Shown here in pieces: positions 47,143 through 58,183 of a DNA stretch of 64,000 bases. The number at the start of each line of letters is the position of its first letter. Position 1 is the stretch's first letter. The position numbers and the translations under genes are program-made. Below the pieces are notes generated by a model, which had not been told where the DNA came from, did not search any database, and saw only the letters and a program-made list of their open reading frames with translations. Source of the stretch: Oehlia diaphana (Eukaryota > Glomeromycota > Glomeromycetes > Glomerales > Glomeraceae). The stretch covers positions 186,783-250,782 of the forward strand of contig QZLH01000002.1 of the NCBI GenBank assembly GCA_003833135.1, in the 5' to 3' direction.

Positions 47143-49574
47143 ATGAGCGAAACAGCTGCACCTAAAAAGAAAGCGGTTTATAAAAGAATGAATAAAGCAG
47201 CAGAGACTGCTGTGGATGGCGCTGAACCAGTGGTTAATACATTAAATACAATTTGTGCCGGAGTAGAAGCCGCGGCAAATGTAGCAGTACCATTTGCAAA
47301 TTTTTTACCACTTATAGGAGAGGTATCTAGATTACTTAAAGATATTGTAGATATATATCAAACAGCAGAGCATAATAAAAGAATATGTGGTGTAATGTTA
47401 GATAGAGTAACCATAGCTGAATCTGCTATAAAAAATTTAAAAGTTCGTAGAGAAGAGAATGAAGATTTTTTTTCAGAAGAAAATTATATTAATTTACAAA
47501 AATTAGTTACCGTGGTTAGTAAAATACGTAAATTTTTAGCAGAAATTTCTCAATTAAAGGGATTACAAAAATATATTCAAGCTAAAAATATTGAAAAGAC
47601 CACAATGGATTTAAATAAAGAATTTGATTTTACCATTCAACTTTTGGAATTTGCTTTCATGGTTGATTTTAGTGCACGTAATGATATTGATAATAAAAAG
47701 ATCAAAGCTGATATTGAAGATTTAACTGAGGTAATTAATTTGAATATAAAATAATTTTGTTAATAATAATTTAATTTTTTTTTTTTTAATACGTATGAGA
47801 TAAATAATTAAAATATTCATTAATAGTATCTTCAAGTAATCGGAGGTGGTCTAACTGATACGAATAAAAATGTCTCCGATCTAGTTGTACAATTGAGCGT
47901 ACTTAATAAAACAATAATGGATAAAACTGAAACTAATATATTTCAAAATGAATTACTTCCATATAATGATTTTGATGAAACTGAAGTTGATGAAAATATT
48001 GGTAAAAAAATAAAAAAATTTAAAAGAATAAAAAATGGAATTAATGATTTCGTTGCATTAAAATTAGTAGCAGATGAAAGTAGTAACGAAGAAGCTAAAA
48101 ATAATATTAAAAATCAAGTTACAATTTTAAGAAAATTAGAAGAATGTCATAATATTATTCAATTTTTTGGTTTAACTACTACTGATGGTAATAAATGGTT
48201 TTTAGTAACTGAATGGGCGGAATATGGTAATTTACGTGAATTTTATAATACTTATGGTCCACTTGATGTTAAGGTAAAATTATTATTTGCTCTTGATATT
48301 TCTAGAGGTTTAAATTTCTTGAGAGCTGTTGAGGTAATTATCTTTGATGAGAGTTTCTTTTTTTTTTAAAAAAAAAAAAAAATAATAATTTATATTTATA
48401 TACTTTCCCTTTAAATAGATTGTTCATCGTGACATAAGAGCCGAGAATATTTTAATTACGGATCATCAAACAGCCAAGATCGCAAATTTTAATTCAAGTA
48501 GAGCCGTAACTGATGTTACAAAAAATCACAAAACTACATTAGAATGTGTTCGATATTGTGCTCCAGAAAAATTAGAAAGATTAGGATCTCAAACTAAATA
48601 TGATACAAAGAGTGAAATTTATAGTTTTGGTATTTTACTTTGGGAAATTGCCGAAGAAAAAGTTCCTTATGCGGATTATAAAGATATTATGGCTATTACT
48701 GAACTTGTTGGCGAAAAAAAATATCGTGAACCATTTTCTGAAGTTTCTCCTTTACCAAAAGAATATCAAGATATTGCGAAAAAAGGTATATATACATACA
48801 TATATATATATATACACATTTTTTACAACTTATTTTAATATTAATATTTTATCAATATTTTTAGCTGTTGATCATGATCCAAATTATAGACCTTCATTTA
48901 CAAGGATATTTACCGTATTACAAGAACTTTATTCGAAAAAAAGTAGACCACCACCATCACCTCGTATAAATTCTTCTGGTTCTAATTCTCCTTCTTTAAG
49001 GCGTCAAGGAACTATTGATAGTTTTAAACTATCAGAGGAAGAAGAAGATGATATTATGATATTACCAAATTTCTCAGATTTTAATTATATGACAGTAGAT
49101 GAAGCAGCAAAACAACATAAACTCCCTGATGGAAATCGTGAATTAGCTTATAAATGTTTTGATGCATATTCAGATTTAGGAGATATGAAAGCGAAATATT
49201 TTAAAGCATATTATATTCAACAAAAATATTTTGAAGTTGATATGGATGCAAATGAGAAAGATCAATTAATAGCGAATTTATTTAAAGAAGTAGCAGATTC
49301 AGGTGATGAATATCCTGAAGCTCAATTACGTTATGGTAATTGTTTAATTAAGGGGATCGGAGTTAAAAAGAATTTAAAAGAAGCAGCAATTTATTTTACT
49401 AAAGCAGCTGAAAATGGACAAGTTGTTGGTATGTTTAATGCTGCTAGTTTATATTTTTCTGGTGGTGCTGGTAAAAAAGATCCTAAATTAGGAGAAAAAT
49501 ACATGAAATTGGCAGCATATAAACAACATGCGCAAGCTATTGAGTATTGTAAGAAAAATAATATTCAATTATAA
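47143..49574 (+). CDS. MLKL-like helical domain + pseudokinase + Sel1 repeats (723 aa)
   Basis: Four exons: 47143-47730, 47827-48333, 48419-48785 and 48865-49574; all junctions are in frame. Residues ~30-190 are helical, with a hydrophobic start (CAGVEAAANVAVPFANFLPL) and long amphipathic helices, resembling the four-helix bundle of MLKL and related fungal and plant proteins. The kinase-like domain (about 220-460) keeps the ATP Lys (FVALKLVADE), IVHRDIRAENILI and YCAPEKLE. Its Gly loop is degenerate, and the DFG motif reads NFN (KIANFNSS), so Mg-ATP catalysis is probably lost. A Ser/Pro linker leads to two or three Sel1 repeats (AQLRYGNCLIKGIGVKKNLK, then EAAIYFTKAAENGQ). The parts suggest a signalling scaffold or membrane-active cell-death effector; that function is inferred, not shown. 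Kinase-Sel1 proteins are abundant in Rhizophagus. Confidence 0.85.
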
Positions 49575-50310
49575 TATAATATTATATTGTGTTTGTAACT
49601 TTATATTTTATATATTTTTTTATATATATATATATATTTTTATTTCTAAACATATTAGGATAAATAAAATTATTTCATTATTTCAACTAAAATATTTATT
49701 GAAACCGTAAAAAATTATATTTTTTAAAATTACTTATTTAGTTAGTTTAAATTTGGTTAACATTTCCGTTATTTCGATTAAAAATTTTTTTTGATCATCC
49801 AATTAAAGTAAAAAACCGGAATTTCGGAATTCTTAAAAAAGATTTAATTTTATTTTATTTAATTATTTAATATTGTAGTTTGACCGAATAATAAATTAAT
49901 AAATTAGATCCATTTCAATTATATAATTCATCTTTGTTTGGCTAATCATAATAAGAGTTTCATATGCTTTATTATACAAAAACTCGATGTAAGGAAACCA
50001 AATTTAGAGAAAAAAAAAGCGGTATAAATTCTAAAATAAGTTTAGTTTTATTCTATTTGTTTGTTTACTATAGATTTTATAACCAATAATACATTAATAT
50101 GAAGATTACATTATAAGTTGATCGATAAGATCTCCGTTTATAAAAAAAATCCTTTTTGAATCTTTTTAATAAATAAACAATTATTTTTCTCCTCTCTTTT
50201 TTTTTTTTCCTCTCAATTTCTCTAAATTAATAACGAACGATAAAAAAAAAAACCTTCGTTAAAATTCGTAAAAATTATAAAGCATTTCTATTTTCATAAT
50301 CAAATTAATT
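49575..50310. other. Intergenic, 3' flank of kinase and 5' flank of F-box gene
   Basis: AT-rich, with (TA)n at about 49610-49640 and poly-T and poly-A runs. No gene is seen. Confidence 0.5.
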
Positions 50311-51885
50311 ATGAATCGAAGAAACAAATATTTCAATCAATATTTATTTTTTTTAAAGAAAAAAAATAAAATTGAAGGAAGACGAGAAGAAGAAAAGAAG
50401 AAATATATTAAACTTCAAACATTTCCTGAATGTCTTCATATAATATTTAATCATTTAAAAAATGATCGATCAACATTATTCAAATGTATTCAAGTGAATA
50501 AATTATGGTGTCATATAGCAATGCCATATTTATGGTATAATCCATTTGAATATTTCAATCCAAAAGGAGATTTACTTATTAAAACATTATTAAATTGTTT
50601 ACCACAAAATGAAAAACAAATTTTAGATGATATAAGATTATTTGAATATTCTTTTAAAAATATAACACCATTATATCATTATCCTAAATTTATAATTTGT
50701 TTTAATTCAGAAAATTTTATTAATTATGTTAAACAATTATTTAATTCAAATATTACATTAATCCTTCATCTTATAGGAAATATGATATTTCATCGATTTG
50801 ATAGATTAAAAATTTTAGAATTACATTTTAATGATCAATATAATAATCAAAATGATTATAAATTAATTGAAGATATTAATTCTTCAATAAAATTTCAACA
50901 ATCTCTTACAAAACTTACAAGATTTGAAATTCAAATTTATATAAATGAACATACAAATTTCATAATTAATTTATTTGATAAAATTTCAAAATCTTGTAAT
51001 AGTATTCATCATTTATCCTTTATTATATATAAAGGAAAATATAATTTTTATCAATCACTTGATAATTCTATTTCATCACTAATTAAATCACAATTTGAAT
51101 TAAAAAGTTTGGTGATGAATGAATATTGTTTAAGTTATGAGAATACGTCAATATATGACGCAATATCATCAACTCATTCAAATTCTTTGAAATATTTGGG
51201 ATTTTGTGTAATCAATGATTATTCTTTATTAATGAAAATAATATTAACTTGTAAGAATTTAGAAACTTTAGAAATTACTCAACAAGGAAATAATGAAAAA
51301 TTATTCAATATAGATGATGAAATTATTACAAATCAAGAAATTTCCATTAAATATTTTCATTATCATGATATAATTGGAAATGAAAATTTTATTAAAATAA
51401 TTCTTAAAATGTCATCAAAAAATTTAAAATCATTTTCTTCAAAATATATAACTGAAAAAATAATAGATACGATGGAATTATATTGTCCAAATATAACATG
51501 TTTAAATATTTTAATGAATTCAAATCATATATTAAATTTAATACATTTAATTAGTGGTTTGGAATTTCTTAAATATTTTACTTTAGAATTAGAAAATGGT
51601 TGGCCAAAATATCGTGATGAAAGATTACAATTATTTGCAAATATTTTACCAAAATCTTTAACATATTTAGTTCTTAATTTTTATATTACTCCTCATCAAT
51701 TAAATTTCTTTCTTAAAGAATGTGCTAAAATTCAATTACATACTTTAAAATTAATGTATTTTAATCATAATGATTTAGATCATTTAAAAGTAATTGTTGA
51801 TTATTCTAATCATTTAAAACAAGTTAAATTTATGGAAAGAAGATTATATGAAAGTGAAACTAATATTGATGAAACTGTTGATTAA
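50311..51885 (+). CDS. F-box protein with LRR-like tail (524 aa)
   Basis: Single exon. It has a basic, Lys/Arg-rich N-terminal extension of ~38 residues (KIEGRREEEKKKYIK), which the other two F-box proteins here lack. The F-box is at about 39-80 (LQTFPECLHIIFNHLKNDRS, then CIQVNKLWCHIAMPYLWYNP). Irregular leucine-rich repeats follow (KYLGFCVINDYSLLMKIILT, CKNLETLEITQQG, FLKYFTLELENGWP). Role: Skp1-Cullin-F-box substrate adaptor with an unknown target. An internal Met after the basic extension could be an alternative start, but none falls before the F-box, so the first ATG is kept. Confidence 0.83.
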   Translation: MNRRNKYFNQYLFFLKKKNKIEGRREEEKKKYIKLQTFPECLHIIFNHLKNDRSTLFKCIQVNKLWCHIAMPYLWYNPFEYFNPKGDLLIKTLLNCLPQNEKQILDDIRLFEYSFKNITPLYHYPKFIICFNSENFINYVKQLFNSNITLILHLIGNMIFHRFDRLKILELHFNDQYNNQNDYKLIEDINSSIKFQQSLTKLTRFEIQIYINEHTNFIINLFDKISKSCNSIHHLSFIIYKGKYNFYQSLDNSISSLIKSQFELKSLVMNEYCLSYENTSIYDAISSTHSNSLKYLGFCVINDYSLLMKIILTCKNLETLEITQQGNNEKLFNIDDEIITNQEISIKYFHYHDIIGNENFIKIILKMSSKNLKSFSSKYITEKIIDTMELYCPNITCLNILMNSNHILNLIHLISGLEFLKYFTLELENGWPKYRDERLQLFANILPKSLTYLVLNFYITPHQLNFFLKECAKIQLHTLKLMYFNHNDLDHLKVIVDYSNHLKQVKFMERRLYESETNIDETVD

Positions 51886-53836
51886 CAATTTGTGATGTTA
51901 AAACCTTTTAATTTTAGTCATTATGTTAAGCGAGAGGTGTGAGAAAGATGCGAGAGGTGTGACTATGTGAGAGATGTGAGAGATGCGAGAGATGTTTTGA
52001 TTATTACTATACTATATATTTAATTTTTTTTCTTCCAAGTCACTCAAATACATCAAACCTGTTACATGCGATGTTGGGGTTCTAGCATTCAAATGAATGA
52101 GAGCAGAAAATACTATGTAAGCACGAGACTCATGCTGAAGTAGATCTTTAAAAGATGGGTTGTTCAATGCAATCCATGTATTTTAGTGTGAAATGATGTA
52201 AAAAAAAAAAAAATAAATATCGTAATATTCTGACGATACAGATCTGATTTTTACGCGTTATACGCGCGCACCTTTTACAACACGTATAAACGCGTTTTTT
52301 TTTGTACAAAACTTTCATTTATAATAAGCAGCTGTTCAGCATGTATGGAGTTACTCAGATACTCCCGCTTTTTGCTTTTTCTGCTATATGAAATAAAAGT
52401 TTAAATATTTGAAAAAAATATTTCACTTTTCAAATTCCATTTATAAATAATACCATGCGTACATTAAAAAAAAAATTCCCTTTTCATAGTTAAGGTTTGA
52501 TTATTTGGAATCCGGAATTATCTAAAAGTAATATTTTTTCTGGAATATAATTCTAAATGTCCTTTTCTTCATAACACGTGATCTTCTCATGGGCAGATGT
52601 AGTGTAGTTTTTCCTTTTGTAAGACCTAGCTCCCAAGTTTGTATAACTCCCGTCATTGTCAATTTTTAAAATAAAAAAAAAAATTGTTTGCAGGGAACAT
52701 GCTTGGTTCAAACAGCACAGGCTGAAATGTTTCGTGACACCATTGAATATTGTACATTTAGTCTCCAGCCTGACTTCTGGACTCTGGAGACATCATCTTA
52801 ATCTTTGATGACACCAATCTTTCACCCATTCTCTGTATTTTTAATATATATAACTTGATTTAGCTCTCCTGATTTATTCTTCAAAGCATTACCAAGTTAT
52901 TATAATCTGGATCAGCATCATGATGACCAGTTTAATAAATATGCTAACCCCAGTATAATATTCGATGTGTACTTCACTAACTATCTTCCACTTCCTCATC
53001 ATCATTATATTGTACATGGTACTTGAAGTTTATGTCTTTCCCTATCTTATCTCTCCTCTATTAACCTTTATTCTCCAGGGAATGCGCAATAACACTCTTC
53101 TTCGAGTATGGTGTCCCACGGTTACGTTTAGTATCAATTAGGTGCTGTATTTCCGGGGAACGGTTACCCATTTGCATCCCGATCAAACTGTTCGGGGAAG
53201 ACCATTTCGTTACCACCCATGATTTGTGAGAGAATTTCGTACCCTCTTTTAGCGCCTTCTATTTTGTACTATACTGTTGGGACTTGGGGTGTCTATAGAT
53301 AATAAAGATTATTATTTATGAAATCTTAAAATATTTTATTGTAAATACAGTGAATGGCTTAAAATTATTTTTTGTAATTGTCGAAATTAATTATAAGAAC
53401 GCGAAAAAGATTTTATAATAATTTTGGTAAAACGACTATATTTTTATATCCTAGAGTATTACGTTAGTGTTTTGATCCGGATAAAATCTTAAATATTTTA
53501 AATTAGATTATTGCCGAAAAAAGATTGTAAATCTCAGCTTTGAATAGACTATAATTTCGACCAGAATATTTAATATATTATGAATCAAAAATTGGTAATT
53601 CTGATAGTTCCATCCTGAATTAACCGAAACGGATACCAGATAAAAACCGGATAAAACCGCTTCGGATCCAAACACTATATTACGTCATCTGATTGACGCG
53701 TTTAAATTTTGGAATCTTGAGGTTATATAATTAATCAATCAATGGAAAAACTTCTTTCTCTCTCTCCTTGTCATTTTACCATTTCAACTCTTACGCGTTT
53801 TTTTTTTTTTATTCCTCAAACTGGAAAGTTATTAGT
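51886..53836. other. Intergenic with a less AT-rich island
   Basis: Between the F-box gene and the Cnl2/NKP2 gene. It holds a GAGAGATGTG-type tandem repeat (51931-51994). It also holds an island at about 52690-53285 that is clearly richer in G+C than its surroundings and has several short open stretches next to splice-like AG sites, for example TAQAEMFRDTIEYCTFSLQP and NKYANPSIIFDVYFTNYLP. No family is recognised; it could be a decayed gene or an old insertion. Confidence 0.4.
51931..51994. repeat. GAGAGRTGYG tandem repeat
   Basis: Six to seven imperfect units of 8-10 bases (GAGAGGTGT, GAGAGATGT, GAGAGATGC) just after the F-box gene stop. Confidence 0.75.
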
Positions 53837-54671
53837 ATGATAACTGAAGAATCAGTTCTCACTTCCTTCTTACTTAATAGTGAACTTGCAGATAATTTAT
53901 CTCTCAAACAGTTCACTAACCTTTTTCCTGTAACATATAGGTAAATAATCAATTTCAATTTATGTATTTTATTTAATTAAATTAACAAATATATTTTGTA
54001 GAAACAATCCTCTTATAAAGACATTATATAGAGAATTTCAATTAGAGCGTAATACAATTAGAGAAACTGTTAAGGCAAATATAATTGAGGAATGTAAAAA
54101 ACCTGAACAATGGGAAAATCTTGAAGATAATATGGAAGTTGATGATGATATAGATGAACCATATGATGAGGTGAAGATGTACCGCAAATTTCTATGAATT
54201 TTTTCAAAAAGATATTAATTAATATTATTAACAATTTTTTTTATGATGAAAGTTTGAAGATAATCGACTCTCGTTAAAACAAGCTATTTCTATCTTATCT
54301 AGAGCTAAGAAACATATGACATATGAAATCTATAGGATGAATGAGGATTTTAACGAATTATTCAAGGGGATAGAAAAGTAAGTATTTATTTCATTTTGAA
54401 ATATTTAATTATTATCATTAATAATAATTATTCTTTAATAATAATTATTCTATTAGTTCCAAAAATGAATTAAGTGATTTAGTATATGGTAGAATTCCAA
54501 AAGAAGGTTTTGGTAAAGATGATGCTATTGATGGACTGAAGGTAACGAACGTTAATTCTCTGACTAATGTCAAATGTATTTGTTATTGTACTATAAGTCT
54601 TACTTTCTACTTTGCTATTTACCTAGGCGTTAACGAAATCATGTAATGATATACTAGAAATAAATAAATGA
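53837..54671 (+). CDS. cnl2: Cnl2/NKP2-family kinetochore protein (175 aa)
   Basis: Five short exons: 53837-53940, 54002-54170, 54253-54377, 54457-54541 and 54627-54671. Every junction has GT/AG ends and keeps frame; no exon is long enough to show as a large open frame. The protein starts MITEESVLTSFLLNSELADN, then LSLKQFTNLFPVTYRNNPLI and KTLYREFQLERNTIRETVKA. This order (ILxxFLL, SLxxFxxLFP, RxxPxxxxLYRxxQxQR) is the signature of the fungal Cnl2/NKP2 family, part of the inner kinetochore CCAN (Mis6/COMA-associated). The remainder is helical and should form a coiled coil with its Nkp1/Fta4-type partner. Length is close to the family norm. Stop TGA at 54669-54671. Confidence 0.85.
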
Positions 54672-54955
54672 ATAAGATATTAATTTCTCACGTGTTTTTT
54701 TTTTCAAAAAAAAAAAAAAATTACTCTTAATTAAATACGATATTAAAGTTTCATAGTAAACTTGATCGGTTTATATATATTTAAGTTGTATAATTAAAAA
54801 ATAAATTTTACAAATTTTAACATTGGTGATTAATCATAAATGGTATAGAACATATGATATGTCGCAAATTATATGGTAACCCGAATCATATTATTTAAAT
54901 AAAATAAAATAATTTATTAATAATATATATATGTTAAGTATACATAGAAATAAAA

Positions 54956-55039
54956 TATTCACTCAAATGATCGTAAATTCCATTAAGAATAACAAATAAT
55001 TATTCACTTAAATGATCATAAATTCCATTAAGAATAACA
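54956..55039. repeat. Direct duplication of the DAK gene tail
   Basis: Bases 54956-54994 repeat 55001-55039 (39 bases, two mismatches, offset 45). The right copy is the end of the dihydroxyacetone kinase coding region. The left copy lies beyond its stop and would encode the same residues, [12 protein letters not shown], with both differences at synonymous third positions. Confidence 0.9.
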
Positions 55040-57757
55040 TAAGCTGCCCATGCTCCAGGATCAGGAACCTATAGATATTAATGAAGAAAATTTAAAATTT
55101 AAATTATTTTCATAAAAAACTATTTTATTAAAAAAAGAAATTTTTACCTGAGCTTCTTTAATAATATTATTAGCAATATAAGTTGATCTTCCCAACTTAG
55201 GTTTCATTTCTTTTGTAGATTCTGCACCAATTCTTGCAGCTTCTATTGCATCTTTAAATGCTATCATTGTATTATCATCATTAGTTGAGAATAATATATC
55301 TGTAAATGTGGTAATAAATGGAATTATTACATCCATCATAGTACGATCTCCCTTTCTTGCTGGCGTATAGTTTTGAAGTGTACTTAATGCAGACTTAATA
55401 TATATTTAAAGGTGATTAATGTAGTGAATGACATATAAAATTAACAATAATTTTAAAAATAATTACCTTTAAACTTGCGCCAATACATTTACCATCTACT
55501 AAAATTTGATCTTTTTTATTGTCATTGTCTTCTATCTTAGCTGCAACAAAATATCTTAAACTATTTGATATTGCACCTATAAATAAACTATCAATCCAAA
55601 AATTAATTATAATATATTGGTAATAATTATAATATTAATAATATATTTAATTAGATTTATTGAATTACCAGTATAGAAAACCAATAGTCCCACCTCTTTC
55701 TAAGATATTGCTAATTTTCATTAAACCTCCCGAAAGATCATTAGTCATGATTTGTTTTTCTTCCAATGCTTTTAGAATATCTATATTATATAATGAAGGT
55801 TACTGATTGAAATATTATAAATATTATATTAATTATTTAAATAAAAAAAATTTTTTCTAACCTGTTGCTCCATATTTCAAAGTCAACCCACAATCTCCAT
55901 CCCCTACAATTGTATCATATTTTGTTATTTCTGGTTCAGCTTGAATAAGAGCATTACAAGCTGCTTTAATTGTAGATTCAAATAACTGTGTATTTACTAA
56001 AAATAATAATTAATTAATTAATTAATCAACTTAAATTAAAATTATAACAAAGGAAAAGCTTAAAAATTTACCATTGACAACAAAAAGGTCTTCTTGTTTT
56101 TCTTTGAAAGAAACTTTTTCATCTAAACTAACATCCAAATTTGAAATATCAACTTTTGTATGATTAACCCAACCTGGAGTTTCAGCTTTTATATCCAATA
56201 AAGGAACTACATCCAAATTCTTTGGTAACTTTAAAATAGATAAAGAAACTCCAGGCATATTAAGTGATGTCATATAATGTCCAACATAAACCCTTTTTAC
56301 ATAGAAATTCTTTTTAACTAAAAGAAATAAACAGAAATAAAAATCAGAGCATAAGCTGAAAAAAAAATTTTTCAAAATTAAACACAAAAACCAACCTAGA
56401 TAATTAAAAGCATCATTTAGTACTACTCCAAGCTCAAGTGCAGAAATACCACCAAGATTATTAACTAATAAAGCAATCTGATCTTTTTCGGGGTTGATAT
56501 CCAAAAAAGATCTATCTTCATCATTGGTATTGATAATAGTATCTAACATCTTTTGCACAAGTTCACTAGATGGAGGAAGCGATATCTTTTGAAATCCGGG
56601 TTCACCATGAATACCCATTCCCAATTCGATCTCATCATCAGGTAAAAAAGAACTTTTAATTGTTCCTGGAATTGTACATCGATCGAATGCAACACCAATG
56701 GTTCCAATATTCTCGGCAACAAGAAGTGCTGCATTCTTAACTTCTTTAAGGCTTGCCCTAAATAATACAAATTTTTCAACATAAAATAAAATGAAATAAT
56801 AAAGATATAAATAACAGTTCCTACCTTTTTGCGGCCATAGCACCTGCAATTTTATGTACAAAAATTGTACCAGCTAGGCCTCTTCTACCAACTAACCCAC
56901 TTTGTTGTCTCCCAACTCCAACATCATCTCCAACAATTACAATTTCAACTTTTATTCCTTCGGCTTTTGCTTTTTCTGCTGCTAAGCCGAAATTTAAACA
57001 ATCTCCAGTATAATTTTTTACAATTAATAGTGTACCATGAGGGGATTGCACACGACGAATTGCTGCTAAAATTTGCGAAGTTGATGGTGATGCGAAAATA
57101 TTTCCTGATACTGCAGCTGATAAAAGATTAGGTCCTACAAAAGCAGCCTAAAATAATATAACAGTGAGCAAAAATTTTAGCATTCAAAGGAATTAGTGTA
57201 AATTTTTTTTTACATGCGCTGGTTCATGACCGGCTCCACCTATGATAAGAAAAAATATTGATATAAACTAGATTTGTATCTATATTCCATAAATAATTAA
57301 TCAGAAAACCTACCTCCAGAAATCAAAGTGACTTGCTTTTTTCTAATGTCATCAATATCAGCCCTATAAACAACTTAATATTGAAAATGATTATTTTAAT
57401 TTTTTTCCTTCCTTCCTTTTTTTTTTAGAATATTTATGATAACCCCATTCTAAGAATTTATTTTTGTATTTACTCTTTTCCTTTTCAATAAATCTCAGAG
57501 AAGGATAAGACAAACAAAGTCCTCGAAGTGATTCAATTACAATCTTAAATTACAAGAAAGATTTAAGTTAGGTTTATTGCCATATCTTTTTTTTTAAGAT
57601 AATTGAATAATTAGTTACAATACTTTATTTGGATCATTGACGAGATGTTTAGGACGTCGAGAAGGTAATTCTTTTTTTAAAAAAAATACGTTGAGAATAC
57701 TTTTTTTTTTTTTTGTTCAACATTCATTCGTTCATGAATACCTTTATTTGACTCCAT
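55000..57757 (-). CDS. DAK1: Dihydroxyacetone kinase (DAK)
   Basis: ATP-dependent single-chain dihydroxyacetone kinase of glycerol metabolism; it detoxifies dihydroxyacetone by making DHAP. More than ten exons are on the minus strand. A 16-base first exon (57757-57742, MESNK) splices in frame to [15 protein letters not shown]. Then come [20 protein letters not shown] and, after an intron, [13 protein letters not shown]. The DhaK part shows [33 protein letters not shown] and GMGIHGEPG, whose His forms the covalent bond to substrate. The DhaL part shows VGDGDCG (metal and nucleotide site) and ends [20 protein letters not shown] before the stop at 55000. Length is about 590 aa, typical. The first two exons are inferred from frame and homology and are less certain than the rest. 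Confidence 0.9.
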
Positions 57758-58183
57758 ATAAAAAAATTTGTCTCGAAAAATCCGGAATTTGTGAAACACT
57801 GCAAGATGAAATGCAAATGCGATTACGAAATCTGACATTGTTACAAAAGTATCGGACTTGACCCTTCTGGTGGCATTATCTTGACCCCCCTTATTGTAAA
57901 ATATATTATGTGGTTAAGTCAGCACCGCGTGGTGGGTCAAGAACGATACATTTGCGACACTGTTCGCTGTAAATGGAAATTGATGTTATCTTAGAAGATA
58001 AGGCAGTCGCTTGTGATTAAAAATTGATAAAGATGATCGGATTCCTTTTCACAAGTATAAATCGGATAAAAAATTTTCTGCGTCGGAATGTATGAAATTG
58101 GATAGTATGGAGGACGATTGATTTACATGAAAAATATTTTAATTAACACCTTTTAGAAAAATTCCATTAAAAAAAAGAATAAA
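57758..58183. promoter_or_regulatory. Divergent promoter region, DAK / F-box
   Basis: A 426-bp spacer between the divergently transcribed DAK and third F-box genes. No motif can be assigned; it is less AT-rich around 57860-57960. Confidence 0.35.

Noticed and set aside
57637..57861. 74-codon plus-strand frame
   Set aside because: Overlaps, in antisense, the inferred first exons of the DAK gene and has no domain.
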